Positions 17,949 through 27,301 are shown, numbered from the stretch's first letter. The stretch: 64,000 nucleotides of DNA from CAZVCJ01 sp964625745 (GCA_964625745.1 CAZVCJ010000005.1:1-64000); one strand, 5' to 3'. Notes: generated from the letters alone by a model not told the origin. Numbers and translations are program-made.

Positions 17949-18191
17949 TTACCTCGCTCGTCGCTGACGTCGAACCTCGTGGACGATCTCGTTGATCTCT
18001 TCCAGGGACAAAGGTTCCTCTTCTGGAGCGTGAGCCACGATACTCGTCACTGGAGGTGGCGTGACGCGCTTGAGGTGCACAGTGTCCCCTTCCACCCAGA
18101 CGACGAAGCGATCTGAGGGACGAAAACGAGCGGCGACCTCTGCGGGCAGCTTCAGGGTGTGCCGTGAGGTTAGTTCGGCTATCTCGACCAT
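17949..18191 (-). CDS. AbrB/SpoVT-type antitoxin
   Basis: 80 aa with an N-terminal swapped-hairpin DNA-binding domain: MVEIAELTSRHTLKLPAEVAARF, followed by FVVWVEGDTVHLKRV. The C-terminal 30 residues probably bind and neutralise the PIN toxin encoded just downstream. ATG at 18191 is preceded by GAGGAGGCC. A consensus promoter with a palindrome on its -10 box lies 38 bases upstream, consistent with autorepression. Confidence 0.87.
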   Translation of the reverse strand: MVEIAELTSRHTLKLPAEVAARFRPSDRFVVWVEGDTVHLKRVTPPPVTSIVAHAPEEEPLSLEEINEIVHEVRRQRRAR

Positions 18192-18228
18192 CTTGGCCTC
18201 CTCATTCGGTAAGTAGACTGCTTTGGAT

Positions 18229-18257
18229 AGTATACTATATCCACTACACGATGTCAA
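18229..18257 (-). promoter_or_regulatory. Sigma70-type promoter of the AbrB/PIN operon
   Basis: Minus strand TTGACA (18257-18252), spacer of 17, TATACT (18234-18229). AGTATACT, a perfect palindrome, covers the -10 box and may be the operator. Confidence 0.8.
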
Positions 18258-18780
18258 TCTTGTGCTGGAGTGGGAAGGGGCCTCAGTGGTCTCAGAGGCT
18301 TCAGCGGGGTCAGTGGTTAAGGGGACGAGGCAACGGATGGGAGCGGATACCAGGGAGGACGCAAGTGACTTCCAGGAAAATAATCCCCCAAAAACACCGA
18401 TGATTATTGCTGCCTGGGCTCTGGATCTTCGCCGACCGCACGGGCATGAAGTGCCCGTGCTACAGAACAGCGCCCGATAAATCGGGCTCTTCGCCGCCAA
18501 ATACCCAGAAAACCATCGTTCAAGGGTGATTTATCACCCGCTACTCCGTAGCCCGACGACTTCATCGTCGGGCGGGTCGTGGCAACCTTGGGAGGTTTCG
18601 AATTCTGGAATTCCCTAACCCCATACACAGCTTCTAACAATTGGGCAAGAAATAAAGACGGGATTGATGGTACTCCACCAACTGCATCACCAATAGCACC
18701 CAAGGCGCCATAGACACAGGGGAAAACCCTCCCGTCAACGACTGCTATTATAGCACATTTCCTTCCGAAAGGAAAACCAA
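18258..18780. repeat. Gene-free region with several perfect hairpins
   Basis: About 520 bases without a gene. It carries four small perfect hairpins: CACGGGCA/TGCCCGTG (18438-18458), CCCGAT-AA-ATCGGG (near 18473), GGGTGAT-TT-ATCACCC (near 18527) and CCCGACGA/TCGTCGGG (18552-18572). These resemble REP-type elements. TGCTATTATAGCA at 18743-18755 is another palindrome just before the helicase gene. Confidence 0.65.
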
Positions 18781-21700
18781 ATGCCCCACGACATCATAGA
18801 CAACCGCACGCGGGAGCTGGCTCCCGAAATCAACAACTTCCTGGCCGATAGCATCCGCGCCCACTTCGCCGTCGGCTATTTCTTCCTGTCGGGCTTTCAG
18901 GCCATCGCCGAGCACATCCCCCACCTGGATCAACTGCGCCTGCTCATTGGCAACGTCACCAATCGCCAGACTATCGAGCAACTGGCCGAGGGCACCCACC
19001 ACCTGGCGACCCTGCAACGGGCGGTGCGCCGCGAACGGATGGCCTCCGCCCAGGCTCCTCTCATCCGCGCTGAGACCGCCGACTCCATCCAGACCACCCT
19101 GGAGCTTCTGGACCAGACCGACGACGCCCAGGCCCTGGTGCTCTCCCTGGCCGACCTCATCGCCCAGGGCAAGGTGCAGGTGAAGGTCTACACCCGCGGC
19201 CGCCTGCACGCCAAAGCCTACCTGTTCGACTTCGACCCGGCCCGCATCCGCGCCCAGACCGGCGCGGCCATCGTGGGCAGCTCCAACCTGTCGCTGGGCG
19301 GCGTCAGCCACAACACGGAGCTCAACGTCCGCGTGTTCGGCGACGGCAACCACGCCGAGCTCTCCCGCTGGTTCAACGAGCTGTGGGACGAAGCCGAGGA
19401 CTTCGACGCGGACCTGATCCGCGAGCTGCGCCGCTCCTGGGCCGCCAGCCAGGTGCCCACCCCGGCAGGCCTCCGCCCTGTCAGCCCCCACGACGTCTAC
19501 CTCAAGACCCTCTACACCCTGGTCAAGGACCGGCTGGAGGGCCGCCGCGACACGGAGCTCCTGTGGGAAGCGGAGATGCCGGAGCTGGCCGACTTTCAGC
19601 GGGTGGCCGTCCGCCAGGCCGTCAAGATCCTGGATACCTACCACGGCGTCTTCGTGGCCGATGTGGTGGGCCTGGGCAAGACCTACATCGGCACCACCCT
19701 GCTCAAGCACTACGCCCTCTATCGCGGCGCCCGCCCGCTGGTGGTCTGCCCTGCCTCGCTGGTGGAGATGTGGGAGTGGTTCATGGAACGCTACCAGATT
19801 GACGCCCCCGTCATCTCCATGGGCCTCCTCAGCCAGAAGGGCCACGAGCGGATGCTGGCCGACAACTGGCGCTACCGTGACCGCGATCTGGTGCTGGTAG
19901 ACGAGTCCCAGAACTTTCGCTACGGTGATACCCAGCGCTACGCCGCCCTGCAATTGTTCACCCAGACCCGGCCCACCATCCTGCTGACCGCCACGCCCCG
20001 CGCCACCACCGCCTGGGACATCTACCACCAGATCAAGCTCTGGCATCCCCAGGATACCACCAGCATCCCCATTAACCCGCCCAACCTGCCGGAGTTCTTC
20101 CGCAAGGTGGAGCCGCGCAACGAGGAGCCGCCCAGCCGTGACCTGCAGGAGATCCTCAACCACGTCCTCATCCGCCGTACCCGCCACCACATCCGCACCT
20201 ACTACCCCGACGCCCAGATCAACGGCCAGCCCCTGGTCTTCCCCGACCGCGAGTTGGAGACCATCACCTACAGCATCGAGGACACCTACCGTGCCCCGGG
20301 CGACACGGCGGGGGAGAGCCGCGTCTACCAGCGCCTGCACGACCTGATGGGCCAGCTCACCTACGCCCGCTATGCCCTGTTCGACTACGTTCTGCCCGAA
20401 CACCAGCACGAGCCTAATTACGGGGAACTTCAACGAGCGGGCGCTGCCCTGCGCGGTCTGATGCGGGTCATGCTCTTCAAGCGTTTCGAGTCCAGCGTCC
20501 ACGCCTTCCGCCAGACCGTCAACCGCCTGCGAAACCTGCAGCGCGCTTTCCAGGGCGCGCTGGACCGCGACCTGGTGCCCGCTGGCGACGAGGCCACTGA
20601 CATCCTCTACAAGTCCGACCTGGACGACGAAGCCACTCTGTACCAGGCCCTGGAGAAAGCCAGCATCCGCTACCCCATCAGCGACTTCGACGTGCCCAAA
20701 CTCCAGGGCGCCCTGGACACCGACATCGCTCTCCTGGACGAAATGGCCCGCCTGGTGGAGCCCATCGGCCCCCAGGAGGACAACAAACTCCAGCAGCTCA
20801 TGGCCCTGATGGCCGGGAGCCGCACCCTGCCCGGCGATCGTTCGGCTGAGCGCTCACGACGAAGCCTGCTCCACGGCAAGGTACTCATCTTCACCCAGTA
20901 CGCCGACACTGCCCACTACCTCTACGACAACCTGAGGCCCCTGGGCCGCATCCGCGCCGTGGAGAGCGGCACCACCGACCTGGCCCGCGTCATCCTGCGC
21001 TTCGCTCCCAAGGCCAACAACTATCAGCTCCAACCCGGCGACGAAGAGCTGCGCATCCTGGTCTCCACCGACGTCCTCAGCGAGGGCCTCAACCTGCAGG
21101 ACGCCAACCACGTCATCAACTACGACCTGCACTGGAATCCCATCCGTCTCATCCAGCGCGTGGGCCGCGTGGACCGCATTGGCACCGAGCACGATACCAT
21201 CTACGCCTACAACTTCCTGCCTGAGACCGGCCTGGAGCGCGAGCTGGGCATCGAGCAGCGCCTGGAGCACCGCATCGCCGACATTCACCGCACCATCGGC
21301 GAGGATGCCCCTGTTCTACACAAGAGCGAGCAGATCAACGCCGAGGCCATGTACGCCATCTATCGGGGCGATCCCAGCGTTTTTGAAGACGAACCCGAGC
21401 CCGACATCTTCAACCTGCTGGAGGCGGAAGAACTCATGCGCCAGCTCCAGCGCACCGACCCCGACCGCTTTCAGGAGATCGCCACCATGCCCGACGGCAT
21501 CCGCAGCGCGCGTCAGGCGGTTGGCGAGCCTGGCCCTTCGGCGAGCTCAGGACAGGGCCTGTTCGTCTTCTGCCAGGCGGGCAGCTACCAGCGCCTCTAC
21601 CTGGTTGACCAAGCGGGTCATCGCACCGCAGATCCTCAGCGGGCCATCCACGCCATCCGCTGCGAGGAAGACGAGCCTACCCTGGCGCTGCCTGCCGGCA

Positions 21701-22089
21701 TCAACCAGCGCATCGCCGCCGTCAAACGCGACTTCGACGCCGAGGTTCGCGCCCGTGAGGCCGAGATACGCCACAGAGTAGGCACAGCCCTGGGTCGCGA
21801 CTACGCCCTGGCGGAGCTGCGCCTCATCTTCGATGCCGAAGAGGACCCGGAGGAAAAAGCTCGTCTAACCCTCCTGTCCGAGATTCTCACCACTGTCCCA
21901 TTGACCGCCCGCGCCCATCGTGAGCTCAACAACCTGCGTCGCAGCAGGATCACCGGCCTGGCCTTGATCGAGCAACTCCTGCGCATCGTCCGTGACTACA
22001 ACCTGGAGGAGGCCCACCATATCATCGCCGACCGGGCTGAGGAAGCACCGCTGATCCCACGTATTGTTTGTAGTGAGGCGCTGTTGTAG
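18781..22089 (+). CDS. PLD-nuclease / SNF2-type helicase fusion
   Basis: 1102 aa. A phospholipase-D-like nuclease module at the N-terminus (RLHAKAYLFD with H142 and K144, GSSNLSLGG about 166-174) is joined to a superfamily 2 helicase: Walker A VVGLGKTYIG near 295, VDESQNF near 372, LLTATPRA, LVSTDVLSEGLN, and motif VI QRVGRVDRIGT near 793. PSASSGQG near 918 is an in-frame dispersed repeat. Such fusions occur beside DNA methylases in restriction-like and DISARM-like defence loci, where they translocate on and cut DNA. AAAGGA precedes the ATG. Probably works with the methylase at 10257-13622, though about 5 kb of other genes separate them. Confidence 0.85.
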   Translation: MPHDIIDNRTRELAPEINNFLADSIRAHFAVGYFFLSGFQAIAEHIPHLDQLRLLIGNVTNRQTIEQLAEGTHHLATLQRAVRRERMASAQAPLIRAETADSIQTTLELLDQTDDAQALVLSLADLIAQGKVQVKVYTRGRLHAKAYLFDFDPARIRAQTGAAIVGSSNLSLGGVSHNTELNVRVFGDGNHAELSRWFNELWDEAEDFDADLIRELRRSWAASQVPTPAGLRPVSPHDVYLKTLYTLVKDRLEGRRDTELLWEAEMPELADFQRVAVRQAVKILDTYHGVFVADVVGLGKTYIGTTLLKHYALYRGARPLVVCPASLVEMWEWFMERYQIDAPVISMGLLSQKGHERMLADNWRYRDRDLVLVDESQNFRYGDTQRYAALQLFTQTRPTILLTATPRATTAWDIYHQIKLWHPQDTTSIPINPPNLPEFFRKVEPRNEEPPSRDLQEILNHVLIRRTRHHIRTYYPDAQINGQPLVFPDRELETITYSIEDTYRAPGDTAGESRVYQRLHDLMGQLTYARYALFDYVLPEHQHEPNYGELQRAGAALRGLMRVMLFKRFESSVHAFRQTVNRLRNLQRAFQGALDRDLVPAGDEATDILYKSDLDDEATLYQALEKASIRYPISDFDVPKLQGALDTDIALLDEMARLVEPIGPQEDNKLQQLMALMAGSRTLPGDRSAERSRRSLLHGKVLIFTQYADTAHYLYDNLRPLGRIRAVESGTTDLARVILRFAPKANNYQLQPGDEELRILVSTDVLSEGLNLQDANHVINYDLHWNPIRLIQRVGRVDRIGTEHDTIYAYNFLPETGLERELGIEQRLEHRIADIHRTIGEDAPVLHKSEQINAEAMYAIYRGDPSVFEDEPEPDIFNLLEAEELMRQLQRTDPDRFQEIATMPDGIRSARQAVGEPGPSASSGQGLFVFCQAGSYQRLYLVDQAGHRTADPQRAIHAIRCEEDEPTLALPAGINQRIAAVKRDFDAEVRAREAEIRHRVGTALGRDYALAELRLIFDAEEDPEEKARLTLLSEILTTVPLTARAHRELNNLRRSRITGLALIEQLLRIVRDYNLEEAHHIIADRAEEAPLIPRIVCSEALL

Positions 22090-22128
22090 CCACAGGGTGC
22101 AGCCCCAAACAAATCGAGGAGGCAAACA

Positions 22129-23292
22129 ATGAAACTCGCTATCAGAATGACCAGGCTAGGCACGGAGACGGCCTTTGAGGTGTTGATGAAAGCCAGGGCG
22201 CTGGAGGCCCAGGGCCGGGAGATCGTCCACCTGGAGATCGGCGAGCCCGACTTCGATACCCCTGCCAACATCGTCGAGGCGGCCATCAAAGCTCTGCGCC
22301 AGGGCCAGACGCATTACACCCCGTCGGCTGGCATCCCCCAGCTCAGGGAGGCCATCGCCGAGGAGGTCTCCACCACCCGAGGCATCGAGGTCAATCCAGA
22401 CCAGGTGGTGGTCACGCCGGGCGGCAAGCCCATCATGTTCTTCACCATCCTGGCCCTGTGCGAGCAGGGCGACGAGGTCATCTACCCCAACCCAGGCTTC
22501 CCCATCTACGGATCCATGATCAATTTCGTTGGCGCCACACCGGTGCCCGTCCCGCTTCTGATGGAAAAGGACTTCCGCTTCGACATCGAAGAGTTCAAGA
22601 GCCTGGTCTCCCCCCGAACCAAGATGATCATCCTCAACTCGCCTCATAATCCCACCGGCGGGGTGCTGACCCAGGAGGATCTGGAAGCCATCGCCGAGGC
22701 GGCCATGGAGAACGACGCCGTGGTGCTTTCGGATGAGATCTACAGCCGCATGGTTTACGAGGGAGAGTTCGCCAGCATCACTCAATTCCCCGGCATGGAA
22801 GAGCGAACCATCATTTTGGATGGCTTCTCCAAGACCTACGCCATGACGGGCTGGCGGATGGGCTACGGGGTGATGCCCCAGTGGCTGGCAACGCAGGTAT
22901 CCAATCTGATGGTCAACTCCAACTCCTGCACCGCCGCCTTCAGTCAGTGGGCCGGCGTCGAGGCCCTCACAGGGCCGCAGGACGAGTCCCAGAAGATGAT
23001 CGAGGCCTTCCGCCAGCGGCGGGACGTCATCGTGGACGGCCTCAACCAGATCCCTGGCTTCCGCTGCCTGAGGCCCAAAGGCGCTTTCTACGTCTTCCCC
23101 AACATCGAGGGCACGGGCAAGAGTTCCCAGGAGATGGAGGATTTCCTGCTCAACGAAGCCGGCGTGGCCACTCTGGCCGGCACGTCCTTCGGCGAGTACG
23201 GCGAGGGCTTCCTCCGCTTCTCGTACGCCAACTCGGTGGAGAACATACAGAAAGCCCTGGGCAGGATCGGTGAGGCCATAGCCGGGCTGTAG
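22129..23292 (+). CDS. Class I/II PLP-dependent aminotransferase (aspartate aminotransferase family)
   Basis: 387 aa. Transfers amino groups between an amino acid and a 2-oxo acid using PLP. Signature LDGFSKTYAMTGWRMGY contains the Schiff-base lysine; NSPHNPTGGVL and SDEIYSRMVYEG bind the cofactor, and the N-terminal HLEIGEPDFDTP is typical of the AspC/AlaT-like group. GAGGAGG sits 8 bases before the ATG. It starts 40 bases after the helicase gene but looks like a housekeeping gene marking the right edge of the defence island. Substrate pair uncertain. Confidence 0.93.
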   Translation: MKLAIRMTRLGTETAFEVLMKARALEAQGREIVHLEIGEPDFDTPANIVEAAIKALRQGQTHYTPSAGIPQLREAIAEEVSTTRGIEVNPDQVVVTPGGKPIMFFTILALCEQGDEVIYPNPGFPIYGSMINFVGATPVPVPLLMEKDFRFDIEEFKSLVSPRTKMIILNSPHNPTGGVLTQEDLEAIAEAAMENDAVVLSDEIYSRMVYEGEFASITQFPGMEERTIILDGFSKTYAMTGWRMGYGVMPQWLATQVSNLMVNSNSCTAAFSQWAGVEALTGPQDESQKMIEAFRQRRDVIVDGLNQIPGFRCLRPKGAFYVFPNIEGTGKSSQEMEDFLLNEAGVATLAGTSFGEYGEGFLRFSYANSVENIQKALGRIGEAIAGL

Positions 23293-23416
23293 AAGCGCCC
23301 ACCATCCAACATCACTCACCTCCAGCAATCTGTGAGTCAGCATCATGTTTACCTCTATTATTGTCAAGGGATACTACTCGACTCTGCCCCCTGGCCGGGT
23401 CTAATGTGGAGCTACC

Positions 23417-24805
23417 ATGTACAGCCTGGATGATACTATTGCAGCCCTCTCTACTCCCATCGGAGAAGGAGGGATCGGCATCGTCAGGATGAGCGGCCCC
23501 GAGGCTCTAGCCATCCTGCAAAAAATCTTCGTCAGAGGCAAACACTCCAATACCCAATATCCAGCTTCCAGCATCCAACTTCCAAACTACCTCTACTACG
23601 GTCACATCGTTGATCCCGAGACCGCTGAGGTCATTGACGAAGTGCTGGCTTCCTACATGAAAGCTCCCCACACCTACACCCGCCAGGACGTAGCCGAGAT
23701 CAACTGCCATGGCGGCATCGCCCCCCTGCGTCGTACTCTGGAGTTGTGCCTGCACCAGGGCGCGCGGCTGGCCTCTCCCGGCGAGTTCACGCTGCGGGCC
23801 TTTGTCAATGGCAGGATAGACCTGGCCCAGGCCGAAGCGGTGTTGGACATCGTGCGAGCCAAGACTGAGGCCGGGCTCAGGGTGGCCGTTAACCAGTTGG
23901 AAGGGCGACTGTCCGATCGGGTTCGAACTCTGCGCGGGCAACTCGTAGATGTTCTGGCCTATCTGGAGGCAACCATAGATTTTGAAGAGGACGAGATCCC
24001 AGAGCGGGACATCACACCTGATCTGGAGGGAGCACGGAGGCAGTTGGAGAAGCTGCTGGCCCACGCCGACCTAGGGATGATCTATCGCCAGGGAATCCGC
24101 ACGGCCATCGTCGGCAGGCCGAACGTGGGCAAGTCGTCTCTACTCAACGCCCTCTTGCGCACCAGCCGGGCCATTGTCACCCCCATCCCCGGCACGACCC
24201 GCGACATTCTGGAGGAGACCCTCAACCTGCAGGGCATTCCCCTGGTTTTGGTAGATACCGCCGGCATCGTCGCCGAGACGGAAGACGTCATCGAGCAACT
24301 AGCCATCGAACGCAGCCGGAAGGCGCTGGCCCAGGCTGATCTGGCTCTCCTGGTCGTGGATGGCAGCGAGCCTCTCACCGAAGCTGACCGCCAGATCGCT
24401 GACCTGACCACTGACAAGACCACCATCCTGGTGGTCAACAAGACAGACCTGCCGCGAGCGGGGGGCAGCTTTGACGTACTACCTGAAGCGATGCGGGTGG
24501 AGATATCGGCTCTAACAGGAGAGGGGTTAGAGGAGCTGGAGGGGGCGATCATGGAGGTCGTTTTCTCTGGCAAAGTGCTGGCTTCCGATGAGCCTTTGGT
24601 CTCAAGCCCTCGACACAAAAACATCCTGAAGCGGGCTTTGGACCACGTAGCCAACGCCCAGGGGGCTCACGCCGAGGGAATGCCCGCCGACTTCGTGGCC
24701 ATTGATCTAACATCGGCCGTGAACGCTTTGGGTGAGATCACTGGCGAGATGATTACCGAGGACCTTCTGGAGACCATCTTCAGCGAGTTCTGCGTGGGGA
24801 AGTAG
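23417..24805 (+). CDS. mnmE: tRNA modification GTPase MnmE
   Basis: 462 aa. With MnmG it forms 5-carboxymethylaminomethyl-uridine at wobble position 34 of certain tRNAs. N-terminal formyl-THF-binding domain (DTIAALSTPIGEGGIGIVRMSGP), central G domain with GRPNVGKSSLLN, DTAGI and NKTDL, and the essential C-terminal CVGK. Residues about 44-60 (KHSNTQYPASSIQLPN) are not family sequence: they come from a period-7 array, ATCCAACTTCCA type, inserted in frame in a loop. Start supported by TGGAGC a few bases upstream and by the conserved N-terminus. Confidence 0.96.
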   Translation: MYSLDDTIAALSTPIGEGGIGIVRMSGPEALAILQKIFVRGKHSNTQYPASSIQLPNYLYYGHIVDPETAEVIDEVLASYMKAPHTYTRQDVAEINCHGGIAPLRRTLELCLHQGARLASPGEFTLRAFVNGRIDLAQAEAVLDIVRAKTEAGLRVAVNQLEGRLSDRVRTLRGQLVDVLAYLEATIDFEEDEIPERDITPDLEGARRQLEKLLAHADLGMIYRQGIRTAIVGRPNVGKSSLLNALLRTSRAIVTPIPGTTRDILEETLNLQGIPLVLVDTAGIVAETEDVIEQLAIERSRKALAQADLALLVVDGSEPLTEADRQIADLTTDKTTILVVNKTDLPRAGGSFDVLPEAMRVEISALTGEGLEELEGAIMEVVFSGKVLASDEPLVSSPRHKNILKRALDHVANAQGAHAEGMPADFVAIDLTSAVNALGEITGEMITEDLLETIFSEFCVGK

Positions 24806-24817
24806 GGGGCAGGCTGG

Positions 24818-25004
24818 GTCAGAGGCCAGGACGACGAGGCGATGTTGGCCACGTTCAACGAAGCCTTCGCCGATCATTGGGACTTCATCCATCTGTCTCT
24901 GTGACGTCAACGAAGAGCACATCGCCCGCATTGGGCGCCAGGAAAGCTGGAGCGTGGGCTTCGTAGAGCGCAGGCGGTACGTTCTCTATCGGCGGCCTTT
25001 GTGA
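24818..25004 (+). pseudogene. Remnant of a GNAT acetyltransferase
   Basis: Two fragments in different frames. The first reads VRGQDDEAMLATFNEAFADHWDF to a stop at 24902-24904, like the N-terminal acceptor region of GNAT/mycothiol-synthase proteins. The second, starting at 24903, reads VNEEHIARIGRQESWSVGF and ERRRYVLYRRPL to a stop at 25002-25004, like a GNAT C-terminus. The whole middle, including the acetyl-CoA site, is missing. Confidence 0.65.
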
Positions 25005-25033
25005 CAACTGAAGTTGAGCGGTGGGCCAAAAGC

Positions 25034-25064
25034 AAAGCCGCCCTGCGATCAGGGCGGCTTTTAC
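25034..25064. terminator. Bidirectional intrinsic terminator
   Basis: AAAGCCGCCCTG (25034-25045) pairs perfectly with CAGGGCGGCTTT (25050-25061), loop CGAT. Serves mnmE on the plus strand and possibly the TIG-domain gene on the minus strand. No gene is seen between here and 25281. Confidence 0.88.
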
Positions 25065-25281
25065 GATTGGGCGTCCGAGGACATTTGGAGACAGAAGGCC
25101 GACGGTCGGTTTTGCGGCGCTCAAACAGGGTTCGAGTCTGCCTAACGTGAAGCCGGGCATACCGTGGTTACCGGCCGTTGCGGGTCCAATCGTCCCTAGA
25201 CCGCATCTACTCACTGCAAATCTGGGATCTGAAATGCTTGCTCTTCACGTGCCAGCACTTGTACGCAATCGCCATTGTTCA

Positions 25282-26166
25282 TCAAGTAACCTCGAAGAAG
25301 AGTTTGCCAGTCCACTCTCCGTCACAATACACCCCGACTGCGATTTTATCCCCTGGCTTGTAGGTTGCCGGGACGGTAGCCTCGATTTGGAGATTGGACC
25401 ATGAGACAAGGCCATCGGCTTGTGAACGGATAGTGCTGTCATTGAGCGAGACAAAATTCGCTCCCTGGTCATCGCCGAAGTTTTCCCCTAACAGAGTGAT
25501 CGTGGTGCCGACCGGCCCCTTGAGTGGCAACATACTCTCGAGCTTGGGTTTCTTGAGAACGTCACGACTGACCAGTTTGTCGCCAACATACGATCCCGCG
25601 GATGCACCCATCAGGACGAGAAGGGCACCGTCTACGTCTGGCAGTGCAAGTGGCATGGTTGGGTCCAATACCCAGGCCTTGGCAGCGATGAACTTCACGA
25701 CGCTAAGCAGGTAGACGCCGGCACCGATAAAGGTCCAGATGAGCATTTGCGTCTTGACGAGATCGCCCTGCTCCTTAGGATTGGTGGTCAGCCCGCCGCT
25801 TCTCTCTTCGACGAGACCTTGAGATTTGTACGAGACAGTCACACCTTTAGCGCCAGCAGCCGTAGCTACACTCAACCCCATCAGTACCAAAAGACGCACG
25901 GGAATACTTGGCAACGAGGGGAGACCTGCCCCCGACTCAGATTCAAGAAAGAGGGTGCCAAAGACACTTGTGTAGGCGAACAAAGTGACCAAAGTCCACA
26001 CCAGCGCCTGGAGTTTTGAAGCACTTAGGACTCCCTGCACTTGCCCGCCTACCGTGCTTTCAGAGATAGCAAGAGCCCAGGGCGCAACTTTTTTTCCCGT
26101 GACGACGTAGCTGAGAACCCAAAATACAAGCAGGGTCCCTACTCCAAATAGATATCCTGATGTCAT
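25282..26166 (-). CDS. Membrane protein with C-terminal IPT/TIG-like domain, unknown role
   Basis: 294 aa from the ATG at 26166, chosen for its AGGAGGTC. Four predicted membrane segments: YLFGVGTLLVFWVLSYVVTG, LVWTLVTLFAYTSVFGTLFL, VRLLVLMGLSVATAAG and MLIWTFIGAGVYLLSVVKFI. The last 85 residues (LPLKGPVGTTITLLGENFGD through a beta-rich tail) resemble an IPT/TIG immunoglobulin-like fold. I do not recognise the family. A GTGCG-ATTC-CGCAC hairpin lies in its upstream region. The gene has no obvious operon partner. Confidence 0.75.
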   Translation of the reverse strand: MTSGYLFGVGTLLVFWVLSYVVTGKKVAPWALAISESTVGGQVQGVLSASKLQALVWTLVTLFAYTSVFGTLFLESESGAGLPSLPSIPVRLLVLMGLSVATAAGAKGVTVSYKSQGLVEERSGGLTTNPKEQGDLVKTQMLIWTFIGAGVYLLSVVKFIAAKAWVLDPTMPLALPDVDGALLVLMGASAGSYVGDKLVSRDVLKKPKLESMLPLKGPVGTTITLLGENFGDDQGANFVSLNDSTIRSQADGLVSWSNLQIEATVPATYKPGDKIAVGVYCDGEWTGKLFFEVT

Positions 26167-26340
26167 TTTTGACCTCCTTTCTGAGATTGTACAATAGTGC
26201 GGAATCGCACTCTCTCCCGCAACGGCCGATAACTGCTGAGTATATGCAGCATTACGTATATCACTCATTTTTGGACGGATGTTTAGTACGAACTCTCCTG
26301 GAACTGCTTGGACTCTTGTTGCCTTCATGTAAAAACAGCA

Positions 26341-26514
26341 AAAGCCAACCCCCTCCTGACCTGCGGAAAAGGTTGGCCCTCAATGTCTCATGCTCTCACC
26401 TCCTACATTGGCTACCAGCTACATGAAAGCAGCGATGGCTAAGTGTCGGTCAATATCTACGTGCTATTGTAGCACACAACGACCCAAGCGTCAAATACAA
26501 ACCGCGTCGCCAAT
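26341..26514. repeat. 174-bp direct repeat flanking toxin-antitoxin module, copy 1
   Basis: Imperfect copy of 27302-27475, same orientation and same length. Shared landmarks: CCTCCTGACCTGCG, TCAATGTCTCATGCT, TCACCTCCTACATTGGCT, TGCTATTGTAGCACACAACG and AAACCGCGT-GCCAA at the end. Contains the palindrome TGCTATTGTAGCA. Confidence 0.88.
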
Positions 26515-26562
26515 GTTCCCTGGTATTACAGATAGGAGTAATAGTAGCGATACACCAGTGCT

Positions 26563-26901
26563 TCATGCTGGTCTATTGATCCGAATCAGCCTACCCGCAA
26601 GTGAGTCATGAGACTCGATTGCCTCATGAATGCGACTTGCCTGGCCAGTGAAGTCTAAGTCAACAGTGCATGCGATTATCCCTTTGTGCTCTGAGGATAC
26701 CCCATGTAAGCGGATGAAGTGTTTACGATTGATAGTCAATACGGCTCTATCGTCTGCACTGGCGGATGCCAACACCGCTTCATCTGGACACTCTTGATTC
26801 GCCTTGCCTGCCTCTTGAATTGTCAGTACATCGTGCCCTAATCGCCTGAGTTCCTCAACAACTGGCAAAGGGAAGTTCTCATTTGAGTACAAGCGAGCCA
26901 T
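26563..26901 (-). CDS. DUF5615 PIN-like toxin
   Basis: 112 aa. Matches the DUF5615 (Mut7-C/PIN-like) ribonuclease family: LYSNENFPLPVVEELRRLGHDV at the N-terminus with the acidic residue of the active site, PDEAVLASASADDRAVLTINRKHF in the middle. ATG lies 2 bases after the stop of the DUF433 gene, the usual order for this toxin-antitoxin type. The module sits between two 174-bp direct repeats. Confidence 0.87.
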   Translation of the reverse strand: MARLYSNENFPLPVVEELRRLGHDVLTIQEAGKANQECPDEAVLASASADDRAVLTINRKHFIRLHGVSSEHKGIIACTVDLDFTGQASRIHEAIESHDSLAGRLIRINRPA

Positions 26902-26903
26902 GT

Positions 26904-27233
26904 TTATGCCGCCTCGTTTTCAACGATTTGTTGCTCGATTTCGCGCCGATGTGAACGGTAATAAGCCCAAGCGTTGGTCAAGTCCTCTGAGCGTAAGGTT
27001 GGATAACATCGGAGCAGGTCTGCTTCGCTGGCTCCAAGTTTCCTGAGTTGCACTAATACCCATACCGGAATACGAGTGCGTACAATGCGCGGTTCACCGC
27101 CACATATTCCGGGGGTGCTCTCGATCCCAGGAAAGGCGCCGCCAAGGTCGCGGACAATCCGCTGAAGCAATCGAGCCTTCTCTGTGCGTGTCATTGTAGA
27201 AAGCAACTGTTCTGCTGTTCGCATTGCCGTCAT
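26904..27233 (-). CDS. DUF433 antitoxin
   Basis: 109 aa from the ATG at 27233 (GAGGAG ten bases upstream); ATG at 27224 is possible too. The C-terminal half has the DUF433 pattern STPGICGGEPRIVRTRIPVWVLVQLRKLGASEADLLRCYPTL, a winged-helix-like DNA-binding fold. The N-terminal helices (AEQLLSTMTRTEKARLLQRIVRDLG) may form the toxin-binding part. Upstream partner of the DUF5615 toxin; the two stops and starts almost touch. Confidence 0.87.
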   Translation of the reverse strand: MTAMRTAEQLLSTMTRTEKARLLQRIVRDLGGAFPGIESTPGICGGEPRIVRTRIPVWVLVQLRKLGASEADLLRCYPTLRSEDLTNAWAYYRSHRREIEQQIVENEAA

Positions 27234-27301
27234 GTTATCACACTCCTCAAGAGGTGCAAAAAGCATTGGAATAGTACGCTGTCAGAACAGGCAAAAGGCA
27301 T

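Noticed and set aside
18748..20502. Long minus-strand open frame opposite the PLD-helicase
   Set aside because: Low-complexity valine/glycine/aspartate-rich product typical of antisense reading; the helicase is certain.
25120..25145. GGGTTCGAGTCTGCC resembling a tRNA T arm
   Set aside because: The flanking bases do not form the five-pair T stem, and no acceptor or anticodon arm is nearby.
26160..26426. Plus-strand open frame next to the TIG-domain gene
   Set aside because: Overlaps the TIG gene's ribosome site and the 174-bp repeat; no protein-like features.
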